From an uncultured Bacilli bacterium (GTDB taxonomy: Bacteria > Bacillota_I > Bacilli_A > RF39 > UBA660): 11,917 bases of DNA. Where the stretch lies: the NCBI GenBank assembly GCA_934167665.1, contig CAKPLN010000010.1:1-11917 (forward strand), read 5' to 3'. The notes below the pieces were generated by a model. That model made no database searches. It saw only the letters and a list, made by a program, of their open reading frames with translations, and was not told where the DNA came from. Shown here piece after piece: positions 5,991 to 11,917 of the stretch. The translations under genes and the position numbers were made by a program. The stretch's first letter is position 1. The number at the start of each line of letters is the position of its first letter.

Positions 5991-6425
5991 ATGATAGTTA
6001 TGGTAATAAGAAAGTATGTTGATTCTGATTTTGATGGGGTTTTTAAAATATTAAAAGAATCTTTTCCAGAAGTTGGTCTTGAAGACTATCCTTTAGAGGT
6101 TTCTAGTTTACAATTGGATAATTCTCATGTTCAATATGTTGCGATTTGTGATGATCAAGTAGTTGGTTATACATTGGTTAGAAAGAGTTTTGATCCTATT
6201 ATTAGAAGAGTTAATTATTGGATTGATTATGTTTGTGTTGATAGTAGTTATCGTAATAGAGGGGTTGCGAGCGGTATATTTGAGGAAATTGAAAAGGATG
6301 CTAAAAATGATGGAGTTTTATATTTACAACTTACGTCTAGTAGGTTTAGGAAAGATGCGCGTAAATTATATTTAAAACTAGGATTTTCAATTAGAGAGTC
6401 TGATATATTTAGGAAGGTGATATAA
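5991..6425 (+). CDS. GNAT-family N-acetyltransferase
   Basis: This is a cytosolic acetyl-CoA-dependent acetyltransferase of unknown substrate. The 144-aa product shows the GNAT order: N-terminal IRKYVDSDFDGVFKIL, beta strands QYVAICDDQVVGYTLV, then motif A IDYVCVDSSYRNRGVASGIFEEIE with the acetyl-CoA pyrophosphate loop R-N-R-G-V-A at residues 88-93, and the C-terminal motif B region ARKLYLKLGFSIRE, typical of aminoacyl- or peptide-type GNATs. Two in-frame ATGs exist: 5991, only about one base after AAGGAT, and 6000, about 10 bases after it; the second starts MVIRKY and fits the family better. The stop is one base from the pdp start, so the two genes are co-transcribed, but no shared pathway is evident. 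RimI-like activity is possible but unproven. Confidence 0.85.
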   Translation: MIVMVIRKYVDSDFDGVFKILKESFPEVGLEDYPLEVSSLQLDNSHVQYVAICDDQVVGYTLVRKSFDPIIRRVNYWIDYVCVDSSYRNRGVASGIFEEIEKDAKNDGVLYLQLTSSRFRKDARKLYLKLGFSIRESDIFRKVI

Positions 6426-6426
6426 A

Positions 6427-7653
6427 ATGATCGTAGATATTATTAATAAAAAACGTTTAGGTAGAGCTTTAACTTATAATGAACTTGACTTTTTCTTTAA
6501 TGGTTATTTAAAAGGGGAAGTAAAGGATTATCAGATGTCTAGTTTATTAATGGCTATTTGTATTAGGGGAATGTCTGATGAAGAGATTTTTGCTCTTACT
6601 AAAATTTTTATTGAGAGTGGTGATATTTTAGATTTTTCAAATATTCCTGGTATAAAAGTTGATAAACATTCTACAGGTGGTGTTGGAGATAAAACAACTT
6701 TGATTATTGCACCTATTGTTGCGAGTTTAGGTGTTCCTGTTGTTAAAATGAGTGGTAGAGGACTGGGATATACAGGTGGAACAATAGATAAATTAGAGAG
6801 CATTCCTGGATTTAGAATTGATTTAAGTGAAGATGAGGTTTTTAAGCAGGTTAATGATATTGGAGTAGTTGTTACAGGACAAACAGCTGATTTGGCACCT
6901 ATGGATAAGGTTATATATGCTTTAAGAGATGTTACTGGTACGGTGTCATCTATTCCATTGATCGCTTCTAGTATTATGAGTAAAAAGATTGCTAGTGGTG
7001 CTGATAAAATTCTTATTGATATTAAGGTAGGTAAAGGTGCACTATTAAAAACTAGAAAAGATGCTAATAAATTAAGTAAATTAATGATTAAAATAGGTAA
7101 TTTTTATGGTAGAGAAGTTAGAACAATTATTAGTGATATGAATGTTCCTTTAGGACATGCAATTGGTAATAGTTTGGAGGTTTTAGAAGCAATAGATGTT
7201 TTAAGAGGAAAAGAAAAAACTGGTAATTTGTTTGAACTATGTGTTGAACTAGCTAGTGAAATGGTTAGTATGGGAAAAAATATTTCAATCGATGAAGCTA
7301 AAAAAATGGTTAAGAAATCTTTAAAGAATGCTTCTGCTTATAATAAATTTTTGGAAATGGTTGATCGACAAGGCGGAAATATAAAGAAACTTCAAGTTAA
7401 TAAAAAAGTACAGAAGATCAAATCAACTAGACAGGGAGTTATTACTTCTATAGATGCTTTAGAGTTTGGAAAACTTTCAGTTTCTTTAGGTGCTGGACGT
7501 GTAAATAAGGAAGATTTAATAAACTATTCTGTTGGTATTTACCTAGAGAAATTAGTTGGACAAAAGGTACGTAAGGGCGATGTTTTGGCTAGAATTTATT
7601 CTGATAAGACTGTTGACGCTAGTCTAATTGAAAAATATTTTACAATAGAATAA
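6427..7653 (+). CDS. pdp: Pyrimidine-nucleoside phosphorylase
   Basis: This enzyme phosphorolyses thymidine, deoxyuridine and often uridine to the free base and (deoxy)ribose 1-phosphate in nucleoside salvage. The 408-aa product is slightly shorter than typical members (about 430 aa). The family signature is clear: KVDKHSTGGVGDKTT at residues 78-91 (phosphate site), KMSGRGLGYTGGTIDKLES (family usually GLGHTGGT; here Tyr), GQTADLAPMDKVIYALRDVTGTV, SSIMSKKIASGAD, KVGKGALLKT, and the C-terminal beta domain LGAGRVNKEDLINYSVGIYL. Whether it is the pyrimidine-general Pdp or thymidine-specific DeoA type cannot be settled by eye; Pdp is favoured by the Firmicutes context. AGGTGAT at 6415-6421 precedes ATG. 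No deoC or cdd gene accompanies it in this window. Confidence 0.94.
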   Translation: MIVDIINKKRLGRALTYNELDFFFNGYLKGEVKDYQMSSLLMAICIRGMSDEEIFALTKIFIESGDILDFSNIPGIKVDKHSTGGVGDKTTLIIAPIVASLGVPVVKMSGRGLGYTGGTIDKLESIPGFRIDLSEDEVFKQVNDIGVVVTGQTADLAPMDKVIYALRDVTGTVSSIPLIASSIMSKKIASGADKILIDIKVGKGALLKTRKDANKLSKLMIKIGNFYGREVRTIISDMNVPLGHAIGNSLEVLEAIDVLRGKEKTGNLFELCVELASEMVSMGKNISIDEAKKMVKKSLKNASAYNKFLEMVDRQGGNIKKLQVNKKVQKIKSTRQGVITSIDALEFGKLSVSLGAGRVNKEDLINYSVGIYLEKLVGQKVRKGDVLARIYSDKTVDASLIEKYFTIE

Positions 7654-7662
7654 TAAAAAAAC

Positions 7663-7690
7663 TTTTAAAATTAGTAATATGTGTTATAAT
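7663..7690 (+). promoter_or_regulatory. Promoter of the thioester adhesin/sortase operon
   Basis: A perfect TATAAT (7685-7690) with an upstream TGT gives an extended -10 (TGn). A weak TTTTAA (7663-7668) lies 16 bases upstream as a possible -35. No clear terminator separates pdp from this unit, so readthrough from pdp is also possible. Confidence 0.6.
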
Positions 7691-7715
7691 ATTTTTATGA
7701 AGGTAGGTTGATTTT

Positions 7716-8972
7716 ATGGAGAAAATTTATATGGAAGATAATAAGAAAGATAAAAGAAACTTAGGTGACTACTTTAGTTCAAAAGCAATATTAGGGTCTT
7801 TGATGGTAGTTGCTGTTATGGTAGTTGCTACTGTAGTTTTTGGTTTTGGTAGAGATTCATACGCTATAGATCCTAACCCTGATGTTGATTATAAGTTACC
7901 TGATTCTTTTAAAACAGCTAATGTTACTGAGACTTATATAAGTGATACAGGTTTTTCAGTTATGCCTTATTTTACAACTGATGAATATAAAAATATTAGA
8001 GTATTTTGTTTAGAGCATACAGTTGATTTTCAAGGTAATACTTTGTACACTAAAGGTGATGTTATAAGTGATTATGGTTTACTTTATTTAATGGCTCAAG
8101 TAGCTCCTAATAAGTCATTTACTAATTCTAATAGTAAAGAGTTAGAAGGATGGATGTCTCAAGTTGCTATTTGGTTATATTTATATCGTTTAGATGATCT
8201 TGCTAACGATGGCGTTTTAAATGAAAATGTTCAAGAATTTTTAGAGAGTGGAAAGAAGAATCCTAATTATATTTCTACAGAAGATTTAGAAAAAATTAAA
8301 ACCTCTCGTGGTGTTATTGAGGAATCAAGTACTGAACTTAACTATTATACTTTAAATGGTATTGCTGTTGGTTCCCCTAGTAGTAATGCTCCTTATCTAT
8401 ATGATACAATTAATTCATTAGTTAATAAGGCTTTAGAGAATAGAACTGCTCCAACTAATACTTTAAGTATTAATTTTAATAATCAAATTGCTATTACAGA
8501 GGATAATCAATACTATCAAACTTCTTTAATTTCTGTAATTGCTAGTCCATCTGATAACTTTAATGGTTATAGTCTTTCTATTAAAAGTGCACCTGAAGGA
8601 ACTTTTGTAGTTGATGCTAATGGACAAAAAATTGAAAATTTAACTAATTTATCAGCAAGTGATAAGATATATTTTAGAGTTCCTGTTAAAAATGTTACAG
8701 AAAATAATAAAACAATTCAATTTGAGGTAGTTGGTTCATTTAAATCTTATGAAGGTAATTTTTATGTAGCTGAAGGTGCTCAAACAATTACTAGTGTTTA
8801 TACTGTAAATAATAATCTTAGTAAGGGTGCTGAAATTCAACTTAACTATACACCAAGTGTTCCAGATACAGGAATGGGTGCTGCTCAAACAGTTTACTTT
8901 ATTGGATTAATTATATTGTTAAGTGGTGTTGGTATTATTTATGCAAATGTTAAACCAGCAGAAAGTAAGTAA
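7716..8972 (+). CDS. Thioester-domain surface adhesin with VPDTG sorting signal
   Basis: This predicted cell-wall-anchored protein (418 aa) has a thioester domain. In such Gram-positive adhesins an internal Cys-Gln thioester forms a covalent bond with host or surface amines. Order of parts: a lysine-rich N-region; a hydrophobic signal segment at about residues 28-46 with a cleavage-like DSYA near 53; the thioester domain with VFCLEH (C98) and GWMSQVAIWLYLYRL (Q149), matching the family Cys and TQ.AIW elements; a beta-rich domain at about 240-365 with VYFRVP-like IYFRVPVKNVTE; and a C-terminal sorting signal, VPDTG at 382-386, a hydrophobic stretch and a lysine-containing tail. The motif deviates from LPxTG at the first residue. 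ATG 7716 follows AGGTAGG; ATG 7731 is a possible alternative. The adjacent sortase is the likely anchoring enzyme. The ligand is unknown. Confidence 0.88.
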   Translation: MEKIYMEDNKKDKRNLGDYFSSKAILGSLMVVAVMVVATVVFGFGRDSYAIDPNPDVDYKLPDSFKTANVTETYISDTGFSVMPYFTTDEYKNIRVFCLEHTVDFQGNTLYTKGDVISDYGLLYLMAQVAPNKSFTNSNSKELEGWMSQVAIWLYLYRLDDLANDGVLNENVQEFLESGKKNPNYISTEDLEKIKTSRGVIEESSTELNYYTLNGIAVGSPSSNAPYLYDTINSLVNKALENRTAPTNTLSINFNNQIAITEDNQYYQTSLISVIASPSDNFNGYSLSIKSAPEGTFVVDANGQKIENLTNLSASDKIYFRVPVKNVTENNKTIQFEVVGSFKSYEGNFYVAEGAQTITSVYTVNNNLSKGAEIQLNYTPSVPDTGMGAAQTVYFIGLIILLSGVGIIYANVKPAESK

Positions 8973-9633
8973 TAAGGTAATAAAAAAGAGCCATAAATTA
9001 ATATTTGGCTCTTTCCTTGTATTTATTGGAATTATTTATCTTTCTTGGAATCATTTATTGGTTTTAAGAGAAAAAGTTTACTCAGATATGATGTTGTTAA
9101 TTTCTGATAGTCTTACAAAGAATGAAGATGTTATTGAGGATGTTCCTAATGTAGATATATTGCCTAGTGATAATAATGATAATGTAAGTCCTCCTGAACC
9201 ACCAGATGAACCTTATGTACCACCTGTTATTGATTATAGTAAATATCTTGGCGTTTTAGAAATACCTCGTATTAGTCTTAAAAGAGGCTTTTATGATGTT
9301 GATTCTAAGTACAATGATATTCAATATAATGTTTCAGTTGTTAGAGGATCAACTATGCCAGATGTTGAAAAAGGTAATTTAATTTTAATGGCACATTCAG
9401 GTGATGCCTATATATCTTTTTTTGCATATTTATATAAATTAAAATTAGGTAATGATATTTATGTTACTTATAATGGGCAAAAATATCACTATAAATTGGT
9501 TAATATTTATGATGTCCCTAAAAATGGTTCAGTTTCTATCGTAAGAAATTATGATGCAACGACGTTAACATTAATAACTTGTACGAAGGATAATAGTACT
9601 AGTCAAACAGTTTATATTGCAGAATTAGTTTAA
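8941..9633 (+). CDS. Sortase (membrane-anchored cysteine transpeptidase)
   Basis: This sortase cleaves sorting signals and joins surface proteins to the cell wall; it likely serves the adjacent VPDTG protein. The 230-aa product (from ATG 8941) has one N-terminal membrane segment (KLIFGSFLVFIGIIYLSW), an acidic and then proline-rich linker (PPEPPDEPYVPP), and a catalytic domain starting YLGVLEIPRISLKRGFYD. Active-site His is H152 in LMAHSGD and Cys is C214 in TLTLITCTKD. The arginine usually found after the Cys strand is not seen; the segment reads NSTSQTVYIAEL with Gln. The start is uncertain: GTG 8923, ATG 8941 and ATG 8947 are all in frame, all inside the adhesin gene, and none has a strong ribosome site, suggesting translational coupling. 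The class cannot be fixed by eye. Confidence 0.9.
   Translation: MQMLNQQKVSNKVIKKSHKLIFGSFLVFIGIIYLSWNHLLVLREKVYSDMMLLISDSLTKNEDVIEDVPNVDILPSDNNDNVSPPEPPDEPYVPPVIDYSKYLGVLEIPRISLKRGFYDVDSKYNDIQYNVSVVRGSTMPDVEKGNLILMAHSGDAYISFFAYLYKLKLGNDIYVTYNGQKYHYKLVNIYDVPKNGSVSIVRNYDATTLTLITCTKDNSTSQTVYIAELV
8985..9014 (+). promoter_or_regulatory. Intra-operon hairpin between adhesin and sortase
   Basis: AAAGAGCCA (8985-8993) is perfectly complementary to TGGCTCTTT (9006-9014) with a 12-base AT-rich loop. It begins 10 bases after the tandem TAA stops of the adhesin gene. No proper T-tract follows (CCTTG), so it is more like a partial attenuator or a 3'-end stabiliser for adhesin mRNA than a full terminator. 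It lies within the sortase coding sequence. Confidence 0.5.
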
Positions 9634-9648
9634 TATTGAGGTGGTAGC

Positions 9649-10224
9649 ATGTTTATGAGTTTTTTAGAGAAAATACAGACTCTTTTCAATTACATGTTTT
9701 CTTCTTTTTTAACAATTGAATTATTCATGTTAATACTTCTTTTCTTTTTTCTTTTGATACTTAATATTAAAAGAAAAAAGAGAATTGTTAATTATTTTAC
9801 TAGTATATGTATAATTATTTTTATGGGAATAATTATTTTCTTGAATTGGAATTATGCTGTATATTGTTTTGATTATTTTATGGAAGGAATTATAAAAAAT
9901 ATTCTTTTTCCTTCTACTGTTGTTTATTTTTGGATTGTTTTTTTAGTATCTTTATTTACTATAATTACAATTCTTAATAAAAAAGATATGAAGTCGAAAA
10001 AGTACGTTAATTATATTAGTTTTGCTTTTATATATTTATTATTTAGTCTTTTTATAGTAGAAGTTATTTCAAATAAAATTATTTTAGCTGATAGAGTAGA
10101 ACTATATACTAATAATGTTATTTTAGCTATTGTTCAGATTAGTGATTTAATTTTTGTTTTATGGGTTATATATACTTTATTTTGGTATTTATTTAGGTAT
10201 TTTAAAAAGAAATATGACAAATAA
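9649..10224 (+). CDS. Five-helix membrane protein of unknown function
   Basis: I do not recognise this 191-aa protein. It is very hydrophobic, with five likely membrane helices at about residues 18-40, 47-72, 85-109, 120-141 and 156-182. Short lysine-rich loops (IKRKKR at 40-45, NKKDMKSKK at 110-118) and a lysine-rich tail (FKKKYDK) would fix the topology by the positive-inside rule. No catalytic motif, transporter signature or CAAX-protease glutamates are visible. GAGGTGG (9638-9644) lies 4 bases before ATG; a second ATG at 9655 is possible. It follows the sortase by 15 bases, so it is co-transcribed with the adhesin and sortase. A role in surface-protein export or sortase function is inference from position only. 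Confidence 0.82.
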   Translation: MFMSFLEKIQTLFNYMFSSFLTIELFMLILLFFFLLILNIKRKKRIVNYFTSICIIIFMGIIIFLNWNYAVYCFDYFMEGIIKNILFPSTVVYFWIVFLVSLFTIITILNKKDMKSKKYVNYISFAFIYLLFSLFIVEVISNKIILADRVELYTNNVILAIVQISDLIFVLWVIYTLFWYLFRYFKKKYDK

Positions 10225-10251
10225 AAAGGACTTTTTTAGTCCTTTTTATTT
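10219..10251. terminator. Bidirectional terminator between convergent genes
   Basis: Positions 10219-10232 and 10238-10251 form a 14-bp perfect stem (core AAAAAGGACT / AGTCCTTTTT) with a TTTTT loop. It has T-rich 3' flanks on both strands. It contains the stop codons of both the membrane protein (plus) and the carboxypeptidase (minus), so it serves both units. Confidence 0.85.
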
Positions 10252-11141
10252 TGAAGGTATTTAGCATAGTATTCTTCGTATGATATTTTATTTTTATTGA
10301 TGTATTCAGCAATTTCTTTACCAACATAGCGATAATGCCATGATTCATATTCATATCCAGTTTCTTTTGTTTTATCTTTAGGGAATCTTAATATAAAACC
10401 ATATTTATAAGCATTTTCTTGCATCCATTTAAATTCTTCAGTTACTTCAAAGTTGGTATAAGATTCTTTACCATTGTAAACATCAACTGCTAAGCCGGTT
10501 TGATGTTCTGAGTATCCTGGACGACCGGAATAAGTATCAGCTTTTTCTTTACCATCAGCTTTAGCATAATTATTATATAAATTTACTTGATATTCATAAC
10601 TACGATAAGTTGACATAGCGATTATTGACATATTATCTTTTTTAGCATCTTTAGCCATTTCTTCAAAGGCATCTTTAGCATAACTTACAAGTTGCATATT
10701 ATTTAAAGCATATTGATTACTTATTTTTTCTAGGTTTTCAGGTACATAGTTTTCATCTAAATAATTGTATTTATTTACTAGAACGTATTGAGTATTTTGG
10801 TTAGGAGCCTTTGATGAATTAGTATAGTATTCATTATCTAGACCGATATTTACTTGTATTATTATCTCTTCTGTTGAAAGTGATTGGTGTTCTTTTCGAT
10901 AATTTTGATATCTAGTTTCATTTTCTTTGATGTAGTAATTTAATTTAGAGGCATTTTCAAAGTCATTATTTTGTTTTTCTTTATTTATTTTTTCAATATT
11001 TTCTTCTTTTTTTATGTTTGATTGATCTGTAGATTTTTTAATTCCGTATGTAATACTACCTATGATCATTAAGATACAAATTATGAAAATTGTAAAATTT
11101 TTTTTCTTTATTTTTAATCTTCTTTTTCTTACTCCACTCAT
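10236..11141 (-). CDS. M15-family (VanY-like) D-alanyl-D-alanine carboxypeptidase
   Basis: This zinc peptidase removes the terminal D-Ala from peptidoglycan stem peptides; housekeeping members adjust crosslinking and need not confer glycopeptide resistance. The 301-aa product has a basic N-terminus and a membrane anchor at about 15-33 without an obvious cleavage site, so it probably stays tethered outside the membrane. A lysine/glutamate-rich linker follows (35-65), then the firmicute N-domain (NYYIKENETRYQNYRKEH...NIGLDNEYY). The M15B catalytic domain follows: STYRSYEYQ, GYSEHQTGLAVDV with zinc ligands H213 and D220, and YESWHYRYVG with catalytic E266 and ligand H269. All key residues are present. 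On the minus strand, AGGTGAT three bases before ATG supports the start. It is convergent to the adhesin unit and divergent from the second carboxypeptidase. No vanR/S/H/A genes are nearby. Confidence 0.93.
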   Translation of the reverse strand: MSGVRKRRLKIKKKNFTIFIICILMIIGSITYGIKKSTDQSNIKKEENIEKINKEKQNNDFENASKLNYYIKENETRYQNYRKEHQSLSTEEIIIQVNIGLDNEYYTNSSKAPNQNTQYVLVNKYNYLDENYVPENLEKISNQYALNNMQLVSYAKDAFEEMAKDAKKDNMSIIAMSTYRSYEYQVNLYNNYAKADGKEKADTYSGRPGYSEHQTGLAVDVYNGKESYTNFEVTEEFKWMQENAYKYGFILRFPKDKTKETGYEYESWHYRYVGKEIAEYINKNKISYEEYYAKYLQNKKD

Positions 11142-11157
11142 TTAATCACCTAATTAT

Positions 11158-11166
11158 ATAATAGCA
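11158..11166 (-). promoter_or_regulatory. Extended -10 of the minus-strand carboxypeptidase
   Basis: Read on the minus strand, TGCTATTAT is a TGn plus TATTAT extended -10 element, 16 bases before the start codon. No good -35 is seen at the matching distance. Confidence 0.45.
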
Positions 11167-11184
11167 TTAATTTTTTTGTTTATG

Positions 11185-11190
11185 TATAAT
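11185..11190 (+). promoter_or_regulatory. Probable -10 of the DacF-like gene
   Basis: A perfect TATAAT lies 38 bases before the start codon in the 87-base divergent intergenic region. The corresponding -35 position is poor. The element lies about 20 bases from the divergent -10, so the two carboxypeptidase promoters may interfere with each other or share control. Confidence 0.45.
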
Positions 11191-11228
11191 TTTGGTTTAT
11201 TTTACATAAAAAATGATAGGAGGTAGAC

Positions 11229-11903
11229 ATGAGAAAATTTATTATTTTGCTTTTATGTATTTGTACTGTGATGTGTCCGTTAGGGGTTTTGGCTGATGAT
11301 AGTAATGTAATTCCTGATGCGGTTAGTGGAATTTTAATAGAGGCTAATAGTGGACGAATAATTTATGAAAAGGAGAAGGATAAGCAAGTAGCGGTTGCTT
11401 CTATGACTAAAATGGTCGCTCAAATAATTATATTAGAAAATATTGAGGCTGGTAAAATTAAATGGGATGATGTAATTACGGTTAGTAAAAATGCTGAAGA
11501 GATGGGTGGGTCGCAGATTTATTTACAACAAGGTGAAAAAATGACTGTTGAAGATTTAATGAAAGGTATTTCTATGGCATCAGGTAACGATGCGACTGTA
11601 GCGATGGCTGAAGTTATTAGTGGAACTGAAGAGAGATTTGTTAAGTTGATGAATCAAAAAGTTAAAGAATTAGGCCTTAAAAATACAGCGTTTAAGAATT
11701 GTACAGGATTAGATGAAGAGGGACATTATTCTAGTGCTTATGATATGGCAATGATTGCTAGAGAATTAGTAGTTAATCATCCGGAAATATTACGTTTTTC
11801 CTCTATGTATGAAGATTATTTAAGAGAGGATACTCCTAATAAGTTTTGGCTTGTAAATACCAATAAAGTCGTATATAAATTTTACAATAATAGATTATTA
11901 TAG
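11229..11903 (+). pseudogene. S11-family (DacF-like) D-alanyl-D-alanine carboxypeptidase, truncated before KTG
   Basis: Penicillin-binding-protein-type D,D-carboxypeptidase, secreted and normally membrane-attached by a C-terminal helix. The frame is 224 aa against roughly 370-400 for intact members. It has a signal peptide (MRKFIILLLCICTV..., cleavage near VLA/DD at 22), SMTK with nucleophile S58 and K61, and SGN at 118-120. It follows the family closely through YEDYLRE and FWLVNTNK. Intact members then read roughly LV.FY..VDGLKTG; here it reads VVYKFYNNRLL and a TAG, so the KTG motif and whole C-terminal domain are missing. The change falls in the last 40 bases of the window. It may be a genuine truncation or rearrangement, or a low-quality sequence end. 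AGGAGGT (11218-11224) lies 4 bases before ATG. If not artefactual, the product should be inactive. Confidence 0.75.
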
Positions 11904-11917
11904 TTAAACATAAATAC

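Noticed and set aside
6163..6375. 70-codon plus-strand open frame
   Set aside because: It is a shifted frame inside the GNAT gene; the hydrophobic product reflects T-rich codons read out of frame.
6531..6803. 90-codon minus-strand open frame
   Set aside because: It is antisense to the conserved N-terminal part of pdp, with no ribosome site or domain similarity.
7654..7684. Possible terminator after pdp (A-run then CTTTTAAAA)
   Set aside because: Only a tiny AT-only self-complementary core is present, with no stable stem or T-tract; it reads better as the upstream part of the next promoter.
10236..11141. Vancomycin-resistance gene vanY
   Set aside because: The M15 peptidase fold is clear, but no vanRS, vanHAX or vanZ genes are nearby, and housekeeping carboxypeptidases of this type are widespread in Firmicutes.
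1..11917. CRISPR arrays, insertion sequences, prophage genes or tRNA genes
   Set aside because: No regularly spaced direct repeats, transposase or integrase motifs, terminal inverted repeats flanking genes, or cloverleaf-forming sequences were seen on either strand.

Overview
The window is strongly AT-rich DNA with A/T-biased codons, near-consensus Shine-Dalgarno sites (AGGAGGTGA) and Firmicutes-type operon content: sufCDS-U-B, pdp, sortase and D,D-carboxypeptidases. This points to a low-GC Bacillota or Mollicutes-like member, possibly an uncultured gut Bacilli/Erysipelotrichia-type lineage; that placement is inference. The genetic code is standard: tryptophan is encoded by TGG throughout and the recognisable genes contain no in-frame TGA.

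Layout. Positions 1-74 look like the 3' end of a 5S rRNA followed by an rRNA-operon terminator. Positions 75-593 hold no convincing gene, only candidate promoters and an 11-bp inverted repeat, and end in a good promoter for the first operon. Positions 594-5393 form a compact iron-sulfur cluster assembly operon: sufC, a very short sufD, sufS, sufU, an unrecognised 172-aa gene, and sufB, closed by a rho-independent terminator. A stand-alone short ssb (5556-5894) has its own promoter and two tandem terminators. A GNAT acetyltransferase and a pyrimidine-nucleoside phosphorylase follow as a two-gene unit (5991-7653).

Positions 7716-10224 hold a surface-protein module. It encodes a thioester-domain (Cys-Gln) adhesin with a VPDTG sorting signal, a sortase whose gene overlaps the end of the adhesin gene, and a five-helix membrane protein of unknown function. 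A bidirectional terminator separates this module from a convergent M15-family (VanY-like) D,D-carboxypeptidase on the minus strand. Divergent from that is an S11-family (DacF-like) D,D-carboxypeptidase that stops just before its KTG motif, a few bases from the window end.

How the genes fit together. The suf genes supply sulfur (SufS, SufU) to a SufB-SufC-SufD scaffold, but SufD is reduced to roughly its C-terminal half and an unknown protein is encoded inside the operon. The adhesin, sortase and membrane protein look like a substrate with its own anchoring machinery. The two carboxypeptidases trim the peptidoglycan stems to which such proteins are attached. The points most worth following up are the 172-aa Suf-operon protein, the minimal SufD, the adhesin-sortase-membrane protein module with its intra-operon hairpin and altered sortase active site, and the broken DacF-like gene.
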